A DNA stretch of 54,622 bases, taken from Cudoniella acicularis (lineage: Eukaryota > Ascomycota > Leotiomycetes > Helotiales > Helotiaceae). Position numbers and translations under genes: made by a program. This document shows positions 21,883 to 33,414 of the stretch, piece after piece. The stretch lies in assembly GCA_013054445.1 (NCBI GenBank), contig JAAMPI010000182.1, forward strand, positions 1 through 54,622, read 5' to 3'. How positions within the stretch are numbered: position 1 is the stretch's first letter; each line of letters opens with the position of its first letter. The notes beneath the pieces are model-generated. The model worked only from the letters and a program-made list of their open reading frames with translations. It searched no databases and was not told the origin of the DNA.

Positions 21883-24443
21883 CTATGTTTCTTCAAACAT
21901 TGCCCGTTTCGCAGCAAATTTCGACTTCTTACTTCTCTTCTTCGAAGAGGAGTACGAGATCTCTTCTAATGGTGGCACGGGTTCATCTGTTATCTCAACG
22001 GGTTCTGGGGCATCGAGCTCTTTACTCTCTGCGATCTCTTTGCTCATGAGCTCGGATTCCTCAGAGGCTGGGCTTCCACGGCGGCGAGAACTATCAGATA
22101 GAGAGCTGATACCGTCCTCAGACCCTTCATCTAGCCCCCCATCGTAGTCGCTAGGATCGTGGTTTGCAGATTTGAACCAGGTACCTCTTTGAATCGTGCT
22201 ATCACCCGCACCTATTCTACACGTAAGTAATGGTTCAGAAAAGGACAAGCTAGGTGAAATTTCTCACCAAGTGCTCTAACGCCGATGAAGCGTTTACAGG
22301 TTTCAGAGCCTTTCATGAGAACTTCCAGCTGTCTAGTCAATTGTTCACGCTGGGCGCGATTCTCTTCAGATTCACCGGCGATGCGAGTCACGAGGTCGGC
22401 GGGCATGGAAGTAACAGTTATAGGGGAAAAGATATCGTAAAGTGGGGAGATGAGCTTGGCTTCGATAACTTCGATAGCGATATCGTCGACGAAACGTTTC
22501 AAAGCAACCTGTTCAAGCATACAACTCGGTTAGTTAGTGGGCCCATAAAAAAAAGGGGCGAGATGTAAAGAAGGGTAGTAGGTGACCTTGTAATAAGCCT
22601 CCATACAATCCAAAGCTTCGGAACATGCAAAACGGTTCATGTCAGGTTCTGTACGTTGCACGAGAGCTGCCACGAGCGGGCGGAGATCTTTGCACTGGTT
22701 GAGATATACGGAATCAAGGGAGGGGGCGCCGAAGAAATCTTTGATGATCCTCGTGTATTCATCCTTGCTTCGTTCGTTCCGGACCTTCTGGAGAGCTTCG
22801 GTGAAATAATGGTTATACGTGATTGGATGACTTTTCTGATGCGGTGTGAGCAGCTCGGTGGTCTTTGTATTCAGAGTTTCTAATAGTTGATTCAAAGCAG
22901 GCTCGAAGATCTTTTGAAAGAGTGCTTTGGAGGTTGCAGCATCGGCAATATAGGTGGTTGTCAGACTGAGGAATTCTTTAGCGGCCTTCCAGACTTTCTT
23001 GATGTGGCTCCGGGTAATTGCTTCCCAGGGAGATGATTGTTCTAGGAACAAATCTGCTACTATCATGGGATTGAAGCTTCCCGGTAACTCTCGGCCCTTA
23101 GTCCTCCGCATCAGGTGCTGTATGTGATTTATGAATTCTTCTCTCGTAGTCGCAGTCACCCCATTAGGAGCGTCAGCCGTATTTGGAGAGTCGGCAATTT
23201 CACGGTAGTGACCTCGCTTAACGATGCGTTCCGCGAAGTCTAGGTTGAGGTTCTGTACCACGGCTCGTATGCGCTTTTGATAGCCGGGTTGGGACTTGGC
23301 GTCTCCGAAGAATGGATCGCTGTACGTACCATCCACGGACGCTTTGACCAAGGAGTGGAATGATTGGCTAATGTGGAGTAGATAGAGCCGCTGTTCGTCC
23401 AAGGTTGCTCGAGGTTCCCCAAGCTTGTCCAGTCGGCTGCGGCAAGCTTTGGATTTGATTTCGATTTCATCAATCAAACTTGGTAGTTCGGCAGCGATCT
23501 GTCCAAGAAGGACCTTGCTAAGCCTGCTCCGTAGCTTTTCGACGCCCAGAAGTGAGCGAGACAGATCCTCCCATATCCCTTGGGAGAAGAATTCCTCTTC
23601 CTTAACGTCGCGATCAACCAACGACCACACCCCTGTTTCAGAGTCCATATTTTTCAAGACATGCCATCCAAGACGGAACTCCACGTCCTGGTTCCTTGCA
23701 AGGGAGACGTACATGGCTTCGCTCTCGGAACCGGCAATCAAGGTATCCGGCTTTGTAATGACGCCCAGCGTTCGATTGCCCCTTTTATCGGCAGCGCGGG
23801 CGAGCTTCAACACGATCTGGTTCGCATAGTCGTTCTTGCCCGAGACCACCGCGAGGATGATGCTTCTGGGTTCCTTCATATAGGCTTGAACGACGTCCTG
23901 TACGAGCTCGACATCGGAAGCAGATTGCTGCTTTGTTTCTGAGTGGATGAGTCCAGGCAGGTCCACAATGGTCAAGTGAGGCCGGCCGGGACCCGAGACC
24001 TCAACACGAAGGAGGTCTTTCGAGAAAGCTCTGCCATGCGTTGAGATTGCCATAGCTGCTTTTGCGTTCTCAATCAGAGTTGAAAGCCCATCGAAGCCAT
24101 CTAGCTTCTCGTGAAAGCTACCGAGGGAGAGCTTCTCGGACTCGCTGCGAGAGTGATGCGGGACAATTGACACGGTTACGCCAATGTGCGACGTCTTGCG
24201 GAGGACCAATTCTATCGGAAATCGAGTGCACAGGTTGCTCTTAATCGGAAACGATACGCCAGAAATTGCTTCTAGTACGGAGCTCTTCCCTGATGACTGG
24301 TCCCCGCACACGATGATCTGTGGCAATGAGACATAATGACTGATGCCTTGCGAACGAAGACAGTCGATGGAGTCTAGTAGATCTAGTTGATCCTTAGAAC
24401 ACAAGCCGTTCAGGGCATTTGTGTGGAATGGTTTCAAGACCAT
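21883..24443 (-). CDS. Dynamin-family large GTPase, Mx-like
   Basis: A membrane-remodelling or antiviral-type large GTPase. Three exons (24443-22587, 22508-22268, 22211-21883) with GT-AG introns 22509-22586 and 22212-22267 join in frame into about 808 residues. Visible GTPase motifs: G1 GDQSSGKSSVLEAISG (residues about 45-60), the switch-I region LCTRFP, G3 DLPGLIHSETK and G4 TKPD. The stalk follows, and FACSEALDCMEAYYKVALKRF matches the start of the GTPase effector domain. The C-terminus is an acidic/serine-rich tail ending in a basic patch. There is no PH or proline-rich domain, which puts it with Mx-like/vacuolar-type dynamins rather than classical endocytic ones. The start at 24443 (MVLKPFHTNALNGLCSKDQ) is preferred. 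An in-frame ATG at 24563 would add 40 hydrophobic residues of uncertain reality. It lies on the same strand as the ZNFX1-like gene, upstream of it. Confidence 0.9.
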
Positions 24444-25481
24444 TTGGAACTGTAGATAGCGAAGTTGGACTTGATTAAGGATACGTAAAGGCGATAGAGA
24501 GCGGAGAGGAAGTAACGAAGGAGCGAGACACCCTAAGTAATGAAGAGAAAGCAGGGCAGTCAAGGAAACACAGACCCGGTAATAAAAGCAGTGAGGTATT
24601 TGAAGTGAACAGCGGATTGATCGGTAGCCTCATTTTGGGCTTTGGGCGTTGCTGCTGCTCAGCCTATGCTGTGTAACTGTTGTCTGCTAGTGCTGCAGCT
24701 TAGTCACTTGGCCTTCTGTCCATACGCGTAGGGCGATTGGAGCCATTGCCGAACCCGCCCAAGCAAAAAGAGAGTGCTTCCGTACAGATATGACATGTCG
24801 CCTTCAGGAAAGAGTATGGTTGGGTGAGATGATAATGCAGCTCCACCGCATGCACATTGAAGGTGTCTTGTGTGTTGCCTTATGCCTACTGGTCGGACTA
24901 CTTACGGTTGCAGGCACTTAGGTACACCATCCCGACTCGACTCCAGCCACTATGTGTTTTCACTCGAAAGTTATTTGCCAGAGGTTGCAATTGAGACCTC
25001 GAATTAGAGGATCTCCGCGGAAATGCAGCGTCTCAGGATGACCTTTCCTTTGCATCTCTATCTAGGATATCATGAGACCTCTTTGACAGGCTGAGAACTT
25101 GCTGTCGAAGATCGATCGATTTCAAAAGTGGACGCTCGGTGTCAATGCTGGAGTTGGCTTCACATAAATAAGATAGAACTTCCGAGCTCGAATGTCCTAC
25201 AAGAGGGGTTCGAACTTCGCTGTTGCGCCTTCACCATGCTGAGCCGTGGGATTGGCGAGTGAAAGAGCTTAGTTAACGGGATTTTGCAATAGCCAAAGAG
25301 AGGAGCAATGACGTAAGTGGCGTCTGGATTGTGGATCGGGATCGAGTCACTCGAGAAAGACTCGTCGTAATTGTGGTGCTTCATCCAGCTATATCGCGGA
25401 ACAGAAATTTTGGAAGCAGGAGACGCCGGATAAGTGCCGGTAGGTAGTGTTAGATCTGGAGGTTCGTAGATTCTCATCGGA

Positions 25482-25519
25482 AATCCATATGGCAACCTAA
25501 CCTAATTTGGTTAGCGCAT
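25482..25519. repeat. Dispersed direct repeat, copy 2
   Basis: AATCCATATGGCAACCT followed by AACCTAATTTGGTTAGCGCAT is the partner of 21502-21538, in the same orientation. This copy contains an internal inverted repeat, CTAACC...GGTTAG. Confidence 0.7.
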
Positions 25520-25636
25520 GATGGTGGGAACAGCTTTGGATCAAGTTTCATCGTCAGATCAGCTTCACAGCCTTCACAAACGGTCTTCCGTTTTTTCTGA
25601 TTTTCTCCCTAGTGCTACGTCTTGTATCTAGCATGT

Positions 25637-25716
25637 CTAGTAGATTTCTACTAGTCTTGGAAATATTTAGAAAGAAGGAAAGGCGGATTGGTATGACCAG
25701 TAGAAATCCACTGGTA
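25637..25716. repeat. MITE-like inverted repeat pair
   Basis: CTAGTAGATTTCTACTAG at 25637-25654 is a near-perfect palindrome (8-bp arms). ACCAGTAGAAATCCACTGGT at 25696-25715 is a second, with 6-bp perfect arms. The second read in reverse complement matches the first at roughly 16 of 20 positions, so the two also form inverted termini around a centre of about 40 bp. A minimal MITE or the end of a decayed element is inferred. Confidence 0.45.
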
Positions 25717-25905
25717 CTACAAATGCCCTTAAAAAACAGGCGGTATTGAATAGTATATCTGAAAGTATAGAGTCCTGGGAGTAGTAAAAATCACATAAAC
25801 CCCCAAAGAAATTTTCTATAGTGGTTGGTAGTAGTTCACGCGATTATAAAATCTAAAAATGAGATAGCGCGAGAGTGTTGAAGTGTGTGCCTGGCAGCCT
25901 GAGGC

Positions 25906-26059
25906 NNCTANGGNNCCNAGCACGTGNTTTAGGGCACGTCTCACNTGTANTCTAGANANGTGGCCCGACGACCTGATCTTNGANTCTNTACAGTTGATAA
26001 TATACTTGATTTACCCNAATTNAGCCCTCNNNACGATNCCTNTNTNNCTATTGCTTGTN
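25906..26059. other. Cluster of undetermined bases (N)
   Basis: Single and double Ns are scattered through about 150 bp. Consensus calling failed here, probably over a repeat or between divergent copies. ORFs crossing it are unreliable. Confidence 0.99.
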
Positions 26060-26683
26060 TTGATGATACCACTCATCCGACCAGCTGGAGTCGACCAATT
26101 CCAATACTTAGCTCACCTAGGATTACCGATAAAGCAGCCTTACTTACCTTTCCAAATAGAAACAGATTTCATTCAAGTTAGGATTCAGGTTAAACAACCC
26201 GCTGTTGTCACGCCGCACTCTCCAGGAAACCCCTCATTTTCGGTTGCCTCTATTACTATGGCACGAATTACATAGGATATGGCAGCGGCAAGAGGAAGAA
26301 TCGCAACCCCGCCCGCAGCAACGAGTGCGCTGGTGTTCCCAGAGCTAGCCCCGAGCAGACGTTTTTGATAACTATTCCCTATCGCCGGCCCTGAACGCCA
26401 ACTTTGTCCCTGTCAGAAATATATGTTCAGGGCGAGCCACACCCGTGAATAGGCTAAACAGAAAGAACATTTTACCAATCGGGATCGAGCATGCGAAGAT
26501 CTAACCCCAGAACTTCTGTTACAGAGAGAAGAGTAGGCTTTGAGAGATGATATCATTCGCTTGAAAAGGAGCGAGGTGCTATCTGAAATGATGATGGAAA
26601 CCCAATTATACATTTGGAAGCTCGTGCTTGGCAGCCTCCCTGTTTGAATTCAACGTATATCCTTATATGTGAAGCCCGCACCA

Positions 26684-28935
26684 CTAGCTACCTTGAGTAA
26701 CTTGTGCCCCTGAAAATAGCAGAAGCTTCGCCAACAGAGTGTGTCCTTCGGTCGTAGCCGCTTGTAAAGCATTTCCATACTTCCCCCCTTACACATTGAC
26801 CTCAGCTCCACAACCTAACAAATACAAAACTATCATTTGATGACCCTTCGCGGCTGCTGCTTGAAGTGGCGTGCAGTACTCTCCTCTTTCGATATTCACA
26901 TCAGCTCCAGCTTGAATCAGTGACTTGACCGTTGTTTCACTACCGATCGCAGCTGCGAGATTCAACACAGTGCCGAGTTTCGGGACGATATCATTGACAT
27001 CAGCGCCGCGAGAAATGAGTAACTCAGCAATATCGAAATTCTGAGCTTCGATAGCCATCATAAGAGCACTTCCGTTTGGCTCGAGGCATTCGTTGATGTC
27101 AAACCCCCTGGACAATATTTCCTCTAAAATCTGTCGCCTGCCAAGGTAACTTGCAGTCTGCTATACATTGCCAAAGATGCTATATTGGTTATCCAAGGAA
27201 GCTCCAAGTCCGAGAAGGTAATTAAACATCAGAACGTGTCCTGCCGAGATGGCCGCCATAATAGGACTGCTTCCACCCCACTCACCACGAGCATGTATGT
27301 CAGCGTGACCCTCAGAAACTAGGTATTGCACCAAATCAAAATCCCCACAGCCTGCCGTGTGCTGTAGGACAGTACCCCATAAGCTGTGGTGCGAATTGAC
27401 CATGGCTCCGTTCTCGACCAAGAATTTGACCAATGGCAAAGAGAAGGAAGACTCTCCACCATTATAAGACGAGAAGGCGGTATGGAACATTTGATTAATG
27501 CTTGACTGCGAGAACGCTAACGCCTCATTTTTTTTGATTAAATATCGGAGAAGACTTAAATTTCGGCATTCAGTGGCCACTTTGAATGCATATCGAGAAT
27601 CGACTTCACCATACCTCACTAGGAATTTGGCAACGCTTTCCTGACAAGCGCCAAGAGATTTCCTGTACGCCCGTTTTGATGCGGCTTTCCTCTTAGGGAC
27701 TTCATCAATAGAACAAAGTAGCAGCACAAGGAGATCCTGTTTTCCTGTTTCTGACGCATAGTCGATTGCCATGTTGATGTGGTACGAAAACCCGTCGAAA
27801 GTAGATGATAGCAAAATCGATAACATAGGATAAAACCCTTCTTTGCAGGCATCCAAAATGGTAGATCTTTCATTAACGCCCTCTGCAAGGAGTTGTCTTA
27901 TTCGTGCGAGGTTATTTTCGGACACGGAAATCCTGAACAGCCACTCCCTTTCTCTACGCCGAATTTGTTGACTTTCCTTAACAAGGTAATCTACCACACT
28001 AGCATGGCCACGATTTTGAGCTAACTTAGCAGTTCGGTCAATAATTGCTAGCTTCTGGTGGATGGGGAAAAGAAGAAAGCTCGTCGCGTCGACAAGGTAT
28101 TTAACAGCCTAGAGGTGGCCATTAGAGGCAGCCAAATCCAAAGGTACCCTCCCTTGATTGCAAGTAGACCAAATTTTGCTGGAAGACAAATTCAGGGTAT
28201 GGAGTAGTTGCTCGTTTCCCGTCATCGCTGCAATATGCGCCAGAGTTTGGCCACGGGGACCAGGTGTGTCACTATCAACACCTTCCTCTATGAGACGAGA
28301 ACACGTCAAGTGATCCTGACATTCTGCGGCTGCAAAAATTATTCGCGAGATATTTCGTGAGTCCATTAAGGAGTCCAATCTCAGCCAAAGAACATCGTCT
28401 TGCGAGAAGGTTTCCGTAGCAGATTCCGCAGTTGGCTCATTGGAGACCAGCGTCACGTCAGTGAGATCGGAAGTAGACTCAATTTGAACGTTTTCCCACT
28501 TCACTCGCGGTGACGATTTAATCCCAGAAGGACCTGGTTCCGTGTCATCTACGGAAGGTACAATCACCTCATCTAAAGCAGGTTCGTTTGTTGAAGCGTT
28601 TCTAGATTCCACGGGTTTCGTGGGAGGCTCGTTGACTTCATGCACATTCTTCCCCAGTCCCTCGGTGGTTTCCTATTCATGTCAGACGGCCTTTAAATGC
28701 GAAATGGCTCTTTTCTTACAGACAACAAAAGCAAAGCCTCAAGCTTAACCTGAAAAATTGACAAGAACAGCCGGAAGCCATGAAAAATGAACCCAAGACC
28801 AACGAACAAACTCAACAGTGGTTCGTAAATGGTGGTGGCATTTAATCCTGAAAATTGTTCTGTGACCTGTCCGAGGAATAAGTGGAATCGCCCCTCAATA
28901 TCGCTTATTTGGACCACCCTGTCATCTAATGTCAC
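26684..28935 (-). pseudogene. Ankyrin-repeat protein with N-terminal membrane helix, three internal stops
   Basis: The readable frame starts near 28935 with LDDRVVQISDIEGRF, followed by a hydrophobic helix around LLSLFVGLGFIFHGFRLFLS. An intron (28673-28719) joins LLLLS to ETTEGLGKN, a Ser/Glu/Pro-rich linker. About twelve ankyrin-type repeats follow, for example GQTLAHIAAMTGNEQLLH, GTVLQHTAGCGDFDLVQYL, GSALMMAIEAQNFDIAELL and CTPLQAAAAKGHQMIVLYL, ending at the stop at 26684. In-frame stops interrupt it at 28109-28111 (TAG, after AASNGHL), 27161-27163 (TAG, after FGNV) and 26789-26791 (TAA, after AEVNV). At the last, the usual fungal wording VNxQGGxYGNALQAA shows that CAA became TAA. No in-frame ATG lies at the 5' end. 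An out-of-frame ATG at 29023 (MPDSELELPKR) suggests a further lesion or an unresolved intron. Ankyrin proteins mediate protein contacts, and no effector domain is visible. Confidence 0.8.
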
Positions 28936-29023
28936 AATCAGTTCATTTCCGCTTCAGCTCATAGAGGGAGTTGCGATCTCAGCTCGCACCTCTTTTAGGG
29001 AGCTCAAGCTCGGAGTCAGGCAT

Positions 29024-29361
29024 AGTCGTAATTTCGAATGATTGTAAAATAATGTCCTGAGGGACTGAATGAAGGTTGCGTTCAATATTATATTCTAAGG
29101 GTTTCCTATGGAAAGGAAAGCACGACATAAGGATGGACCGTACACTTTAAATAGGCATAACCCACGCGAGCAAAGCAAGGGTTCGTCAGCCCCCGGATCA
29201 AATAGCCGGATAAGGGTCGTAGGTTGTACAGTGGTAAATCGCGACTTTCTATTGGTGAACGCGCTGTCCGTTTTAAAACGCCACGTTGTTGGTGTTTTAT
29301 AGGGCGGGCCGATGTATCACAATTGCGGGTAAATGCAATGCTCGGAAATCAGCTACGATGG
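29024..29361. other. Spacer between ankyrin pseudogene and retroelement
   Basis: 338 bp with no gene recognised. Two overlapping plus-strand ORFs (29108-29302, 29224-29442) run into the LTR and look fortuitous. Confidence 0.5.
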
Positions 29362-29637
29362 TGTCACGACCCGGGATCATGTGACGAGGTCACGTGGTGG
29401 AGTCCTGGATCTAGGGAGTCGCCTTGGCACCCGGACTCCTAGACTCCCAGACTCCACAATAATCAAACCACCTATATAGCTATATAGCTTTCCTATGTTA
29501 GAGTTCATACTCAACTCATATTCTAATATCATCACTTGATTAGGATAACGCTCTACTAGAAACTACTTAACGCTTCTAAGGCTAAGTAAACCCTGTTCAC
29601 GTAATATTAAGATCTCACGTAATAACAGAATGTTACA
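29362..29637 (+). repeat. 5' long terminal repeat of the gypsy element
   Basis: It starts TGTCACGACC and ends GTTACA, with inverted TGT...ACA termini. The 276 bp contain two near-identical TATATAGC words (about 29473-29490) as a probable promoter. The 3' LTR partner is absent from this window. Immediately after it, CTTTAAG and CTTAAAG form a 7-bp inverted repeat (29638-29662). Confidence 0.75.
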
Positions 29638-32600
29638 CTTTAAGCACCTCTTTGCCTTAAAGTATATAAAGCAACTAACACTATGTCTAACCTCTTAAGC
29701 AACTCTCGTAATACCCGCGAACGGGCCCTACTGTCTAGCTTCGGTCAAGGGACCGCCTAGCTAAACCCCGGAACGCCAGGACCTAACGTAATCATTAAAG
29801 ACACTGTCACTCCTCCTCTTAAGGAAGACTTATCGGACGACGATCCCGACAGAGCTCCCGAAACAGAAGAAGAAACAAAAATCCGATTCCTACGGGACAT
29901 CGGCAACACTGTCTAGCAAGAGATTAAACAGGGACTCTATAATAAGAGGAAAAAGCCCGAGGCTATAACTAGTATTAACTAGGAATTTACGTTTAAATCA
30001 AACGAGGCCTTAAAGATCCTCGTACCTAAAAGGTTTACTAGAGCCTATAATAAGCTTATTATATTCTTATTTTAAGTATAAATCTACCTTGACTTTAAGC
30101 GTAATAAGTTTAAAGATATTATTAAAAGATCTTTATAGCTTATTACCTACTTAAAAGATATCGCTATAAAGTAGATCGAGCTATTCTTAATCGACTTTTA
30201 TAGGAATTAATAGAACCCTAAACAAATAATACTAACTATTATTATAATCTTCTAAGAACTAAAGAGATTTAAAACCGAGATTACTCGTGTTTTTAGAAAC
30301 CTTAATACGGTCTATAAAGCCTAATAAGAGATTATTTACCTTAAATAAAAGGGATTAGTAATCTAATATATAACTATCTTCTAAGAAATCGCTAATAAGA
30401 CTATTTAGGTAAGTATTACCGTTACTACCCGCTTTTATAAAGGCCTAAAAGACAAGGTTAAAGACGAAATTTCCCGGGGACTAATACTAATAAGCTTACT
30501 TAATATAATCGAAACAGCTATTAGGATTAATAACCGCCTTTAAGAGAGAGAGAGAGAGAAGAATATAAGTTGTCTTAGATAAGGATAGATAGCCCTTAAA
30601 AGTTTAGCTTAAAACCTATAAGAACTAAACACTATAAAACGTCTATAGATATCTATAGACGAATATAAACGACTAATAGATAGAAACATATGTTTTATCT
30701 ATAAGAAACTAGGCTATTATACTAACACCTACTCTAATAAACCTACTAGAAGAGGACGAGGAACNTTTAGGGGTAGAGGACGAGGCCGCGGTAGGGGCCG
30801 TAGTTAAAGACGAGAAGTAGGACTTATAGAACGATTAGTAACGGACCTTCCCCGAGAACGCTCCCTCGAGCGAATCTAAGCTATTCTTAACCGAATAGAG
30901 GATACCAACGGCGAGGTACCGCCCTTCGCGGACGCCTTTATCGAGGAAGCGAACCTCTAGTATAATAAGGGAAGTGACGAGTCATTAGACTCTACTTCGG
31001 AGGCCCTAGATAGGTTAGAATAAGAAAACAAGGAGCTATAAGACCCCTTACTAGTACTTAAAGAATATTAGATCTACGTCGGGCTTAAAAATCACTATTA
31101 GCGATAGATATATATAGATCCGGATCTAGAAAACAATAGCGACGTACTATATACTAAGAGATACTTTATTAAAATATATAAATTAAGAAAAGAACCTATA
31201 ATAGGGGAATCGTTCTAGATTAACTATCGGGATTTACGGCGGATATCTTTCTAGTTATACGTATACTAGGATAGTCTAAGCGACGATTATACTATCTTTA
31301 TCGCCCTCCTGCCCCTAAACTATCTACCTCGGCTAGTAGTAACCCTACGCCCGGACTAGGTCTAGGAAATCTAGTACTAAAGACTAACGTATAGGGTATA
31401 GCGACAAGAAAACTATTTAAGACTTACGGAAACGAGCCTAAGGTTCGACTATCGGTTCTAAGAAAGAGAACTCTAGCTAAACACGCTCTACTAATTCCTA
31501 AGATAGATAACGAGGTCTTATAGGATCACGAGACGATAGGAGAATTATATCTAGAACTATATTATTAAAGAAACTAGATATAAGACCGATAATAAAGAGG
31601 AAGTTCGCCTAAGTCGGGAATAGGTAACTTCCCTTATAAGATCTCTTAATAAGCCCGGCTTAGAAAGAGAATTAGTTATTATAACTAATAATAATAGTAC
31701 GTAATTAAGTGTCTAGCTCTAGTACGAGAAAAAGCGAATAAAAGCCTTAATCGATTCTAAGGCCGAAGACAACTTTATTAACCTAGAACTCGTCTAAAAA
31801 CAAGGATTATAGACCGAGACTAAGACTACCCCTTACTAATTAAGATTATTAAGAGGCAAGAATATTAGAACGGACGGGTAGGTCTAGAGATAAACTATTA
31901 CGAATACTTTATAAATATCGAATAAGTATACCGAATAACTATCTTTTAACCTAATACTTACTAGTCGATATAAAATAATCCTAGGGATTCCCTAGATCTA
32001 ATAATATAACCTAAATATCGATTAGGTAAAAGGATCAATTATCTTTAAACGCTATAACTATAATAGTAATTAACTCTTAAGCTACCGCGAGGTAGGCGTA
32101 ACCTTTAGAAAAGCGTCTAGACTAGTTAATATAGACGGTCTTCTATTAACGGAAATTCTAATATAATATAAAAAATTCGCTAGGATATTCGATAATCTAT
32201 AAGACTTTAAAGCCTTACCCGAATATTAGCCCTAGGACTATAAAATCAATTTAAAAGAAGACAAGCTATCGCCTATATAGAAACTTCGGAACCTTAACCT
32301 ACGAACCCTAAAGACGCTCGAGGAATACGTAGTAGTAGCCTCTAAAAAAGGCTAGGTCTAGAAGTTAAAATCGCTATACGTATCGAATATAGTATTAGTA
32401 TATAAGAAGAGAGATCCTCTAGAAAGACCCTATATAGACTATCGCGATCTAAATAGTATTATAGTACGAGACGTCTACCTAATACTATTAATATAGTACC
32501 TTCGCGATAAGCTCGCGAGGGCTATTATATTTACGAAGCTTGATTAGTAGAACTTATTTAATTTAATTAAGATTAAGAAAGGATAAGAGTTCCTTATCGC

Positions 32601-33414
32601 GTTCCTATTACCCTCTAGACTTTAAGAATATATAGTGATGCCGTTTAGGCTAACTAATATACTAGTAACCTATTAATAATAAAACAATACGATCCTAGTC
32701 GAGTATCTTAGATACTTTATTATCTACTATCTTAACGACATCCTTATATATTCTAAATAAGAAGAGGACTATAAAGGATATATCCTTAAAGTCCTAGAAG
32801 CTTTAAATAGGGTCGACTTACGACTAAAACTATTAAAGTACCGATTTAGAATAAAACAAGTCTTGTTTCTCGGATATATAGTTTATCTAAGAGAACTAAG
32901 TATCGACCTAGAAAAAAGCGAAGTAGTCAGAAACTAGGATCTTCTTAAGAATATAAAGGATATCTAGTCGTTCTTAGGATTCGCTAACTTCTATCAAATG
33001 TTTATTAAGGACTATAATAAGCTCGCTAAGCCTTTAACAAACCTTACCCGTAAGAGAGTTATATAGAACTTTAAAGACGACCCGAAGTGCCTATAAGCCT
33101 TTATAGACCTTAAGAGACGATTTAAGAAAAAACCTATTCTTAAATTATATCTAATAGACTATAAAAGTACGGTCGAATATAATATGTCCGACACGTATAT
33201 TAGCGTAGTCTACCTATAAAAATCAGACGATAGGAAGACCTACCCTATCGCCTACTTCTTATAGAAACTATCCCCTACTAAACAAAATTATAATATCTAT
33301 AAAAAAGAACTATTTACGATTATTAAAGCACTCGATTATTAGAAGGTTTATCTTTAGAGAGCCTTATTTCCGACTACTATCTTTAGCGACTATACTAATC
33401 ATTCGAACCTTTAA
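29362..33414 (+). mobile_element. Truncated Ty3/gypsy LTR retrotransposon, heavily RIP-mutated
   Basis: It begins with a 5' LTR (29362-29637). A gag-like reading starts at the ATG at 29683 (MSNLLSNSRNTRERALLSSF) and is soon peppered with TAG and TAA. Conserved landmarks survive in broken frames: a zinc-knuckle relic at 30691-30732 followed by an RGRG tract; an aspartic-protease relic around 31740 (IDSKAEDNF); reverse transcriptase with DYRDLNSI (about 32440), FTKLD and VMPFRLTN; the YLND catalytic box at 32725-32739; LGFANFY; and RNase H around 33170-33390 (YPIAYFL and an FSDYTN box). Homology stops at about 33414, in RNase H. The integrase and 3' LTR are missing, so it was truncated. CAG, CAA and TGG codons are converted to TAG/TAA throughout, and C and G are depleted outside conserved words, as RIP produces. 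One undetermined base lies at 30765. Confidence 0.93.

Larger units (their letters stand above)
24444..26683. other. Gene-poor stretch with MITE-like repeat and ambiguous bases
   Basis: 2.2 kb without a recognised gene. It contains the second copy of the dispersed repeat (25482-25519), an inverted-repeat structure (25637-25716) and a cluster of undetermined bases (25906-26059). A minus ORF at 25160-25495 (starting MPYGFPMRIYEPPDL) is open for 111 codons but has no recognisable domain. Confidence 0.55.

Noticed and set aside
25160..25495. Minus ORF of 111 codons starting MPYGFPMRIYEPPDL
   Set aside because: Composition is protein-like, but there is no family match by eye, and its start overlaps a dispersed repeat. 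Not strong enough for a CDS call.
25501..25560. GGTTAGCGCAT resembling a tRNA D-arm or SINE A box
   Set aside because: No matching B box, anticodon stem or acceptor stem can be formed nearby.
25883..26275. Plus ORF crossing the N cluster
   Set aside because: Its first half consists of undetermined codons and the rest has no recognisable domain.
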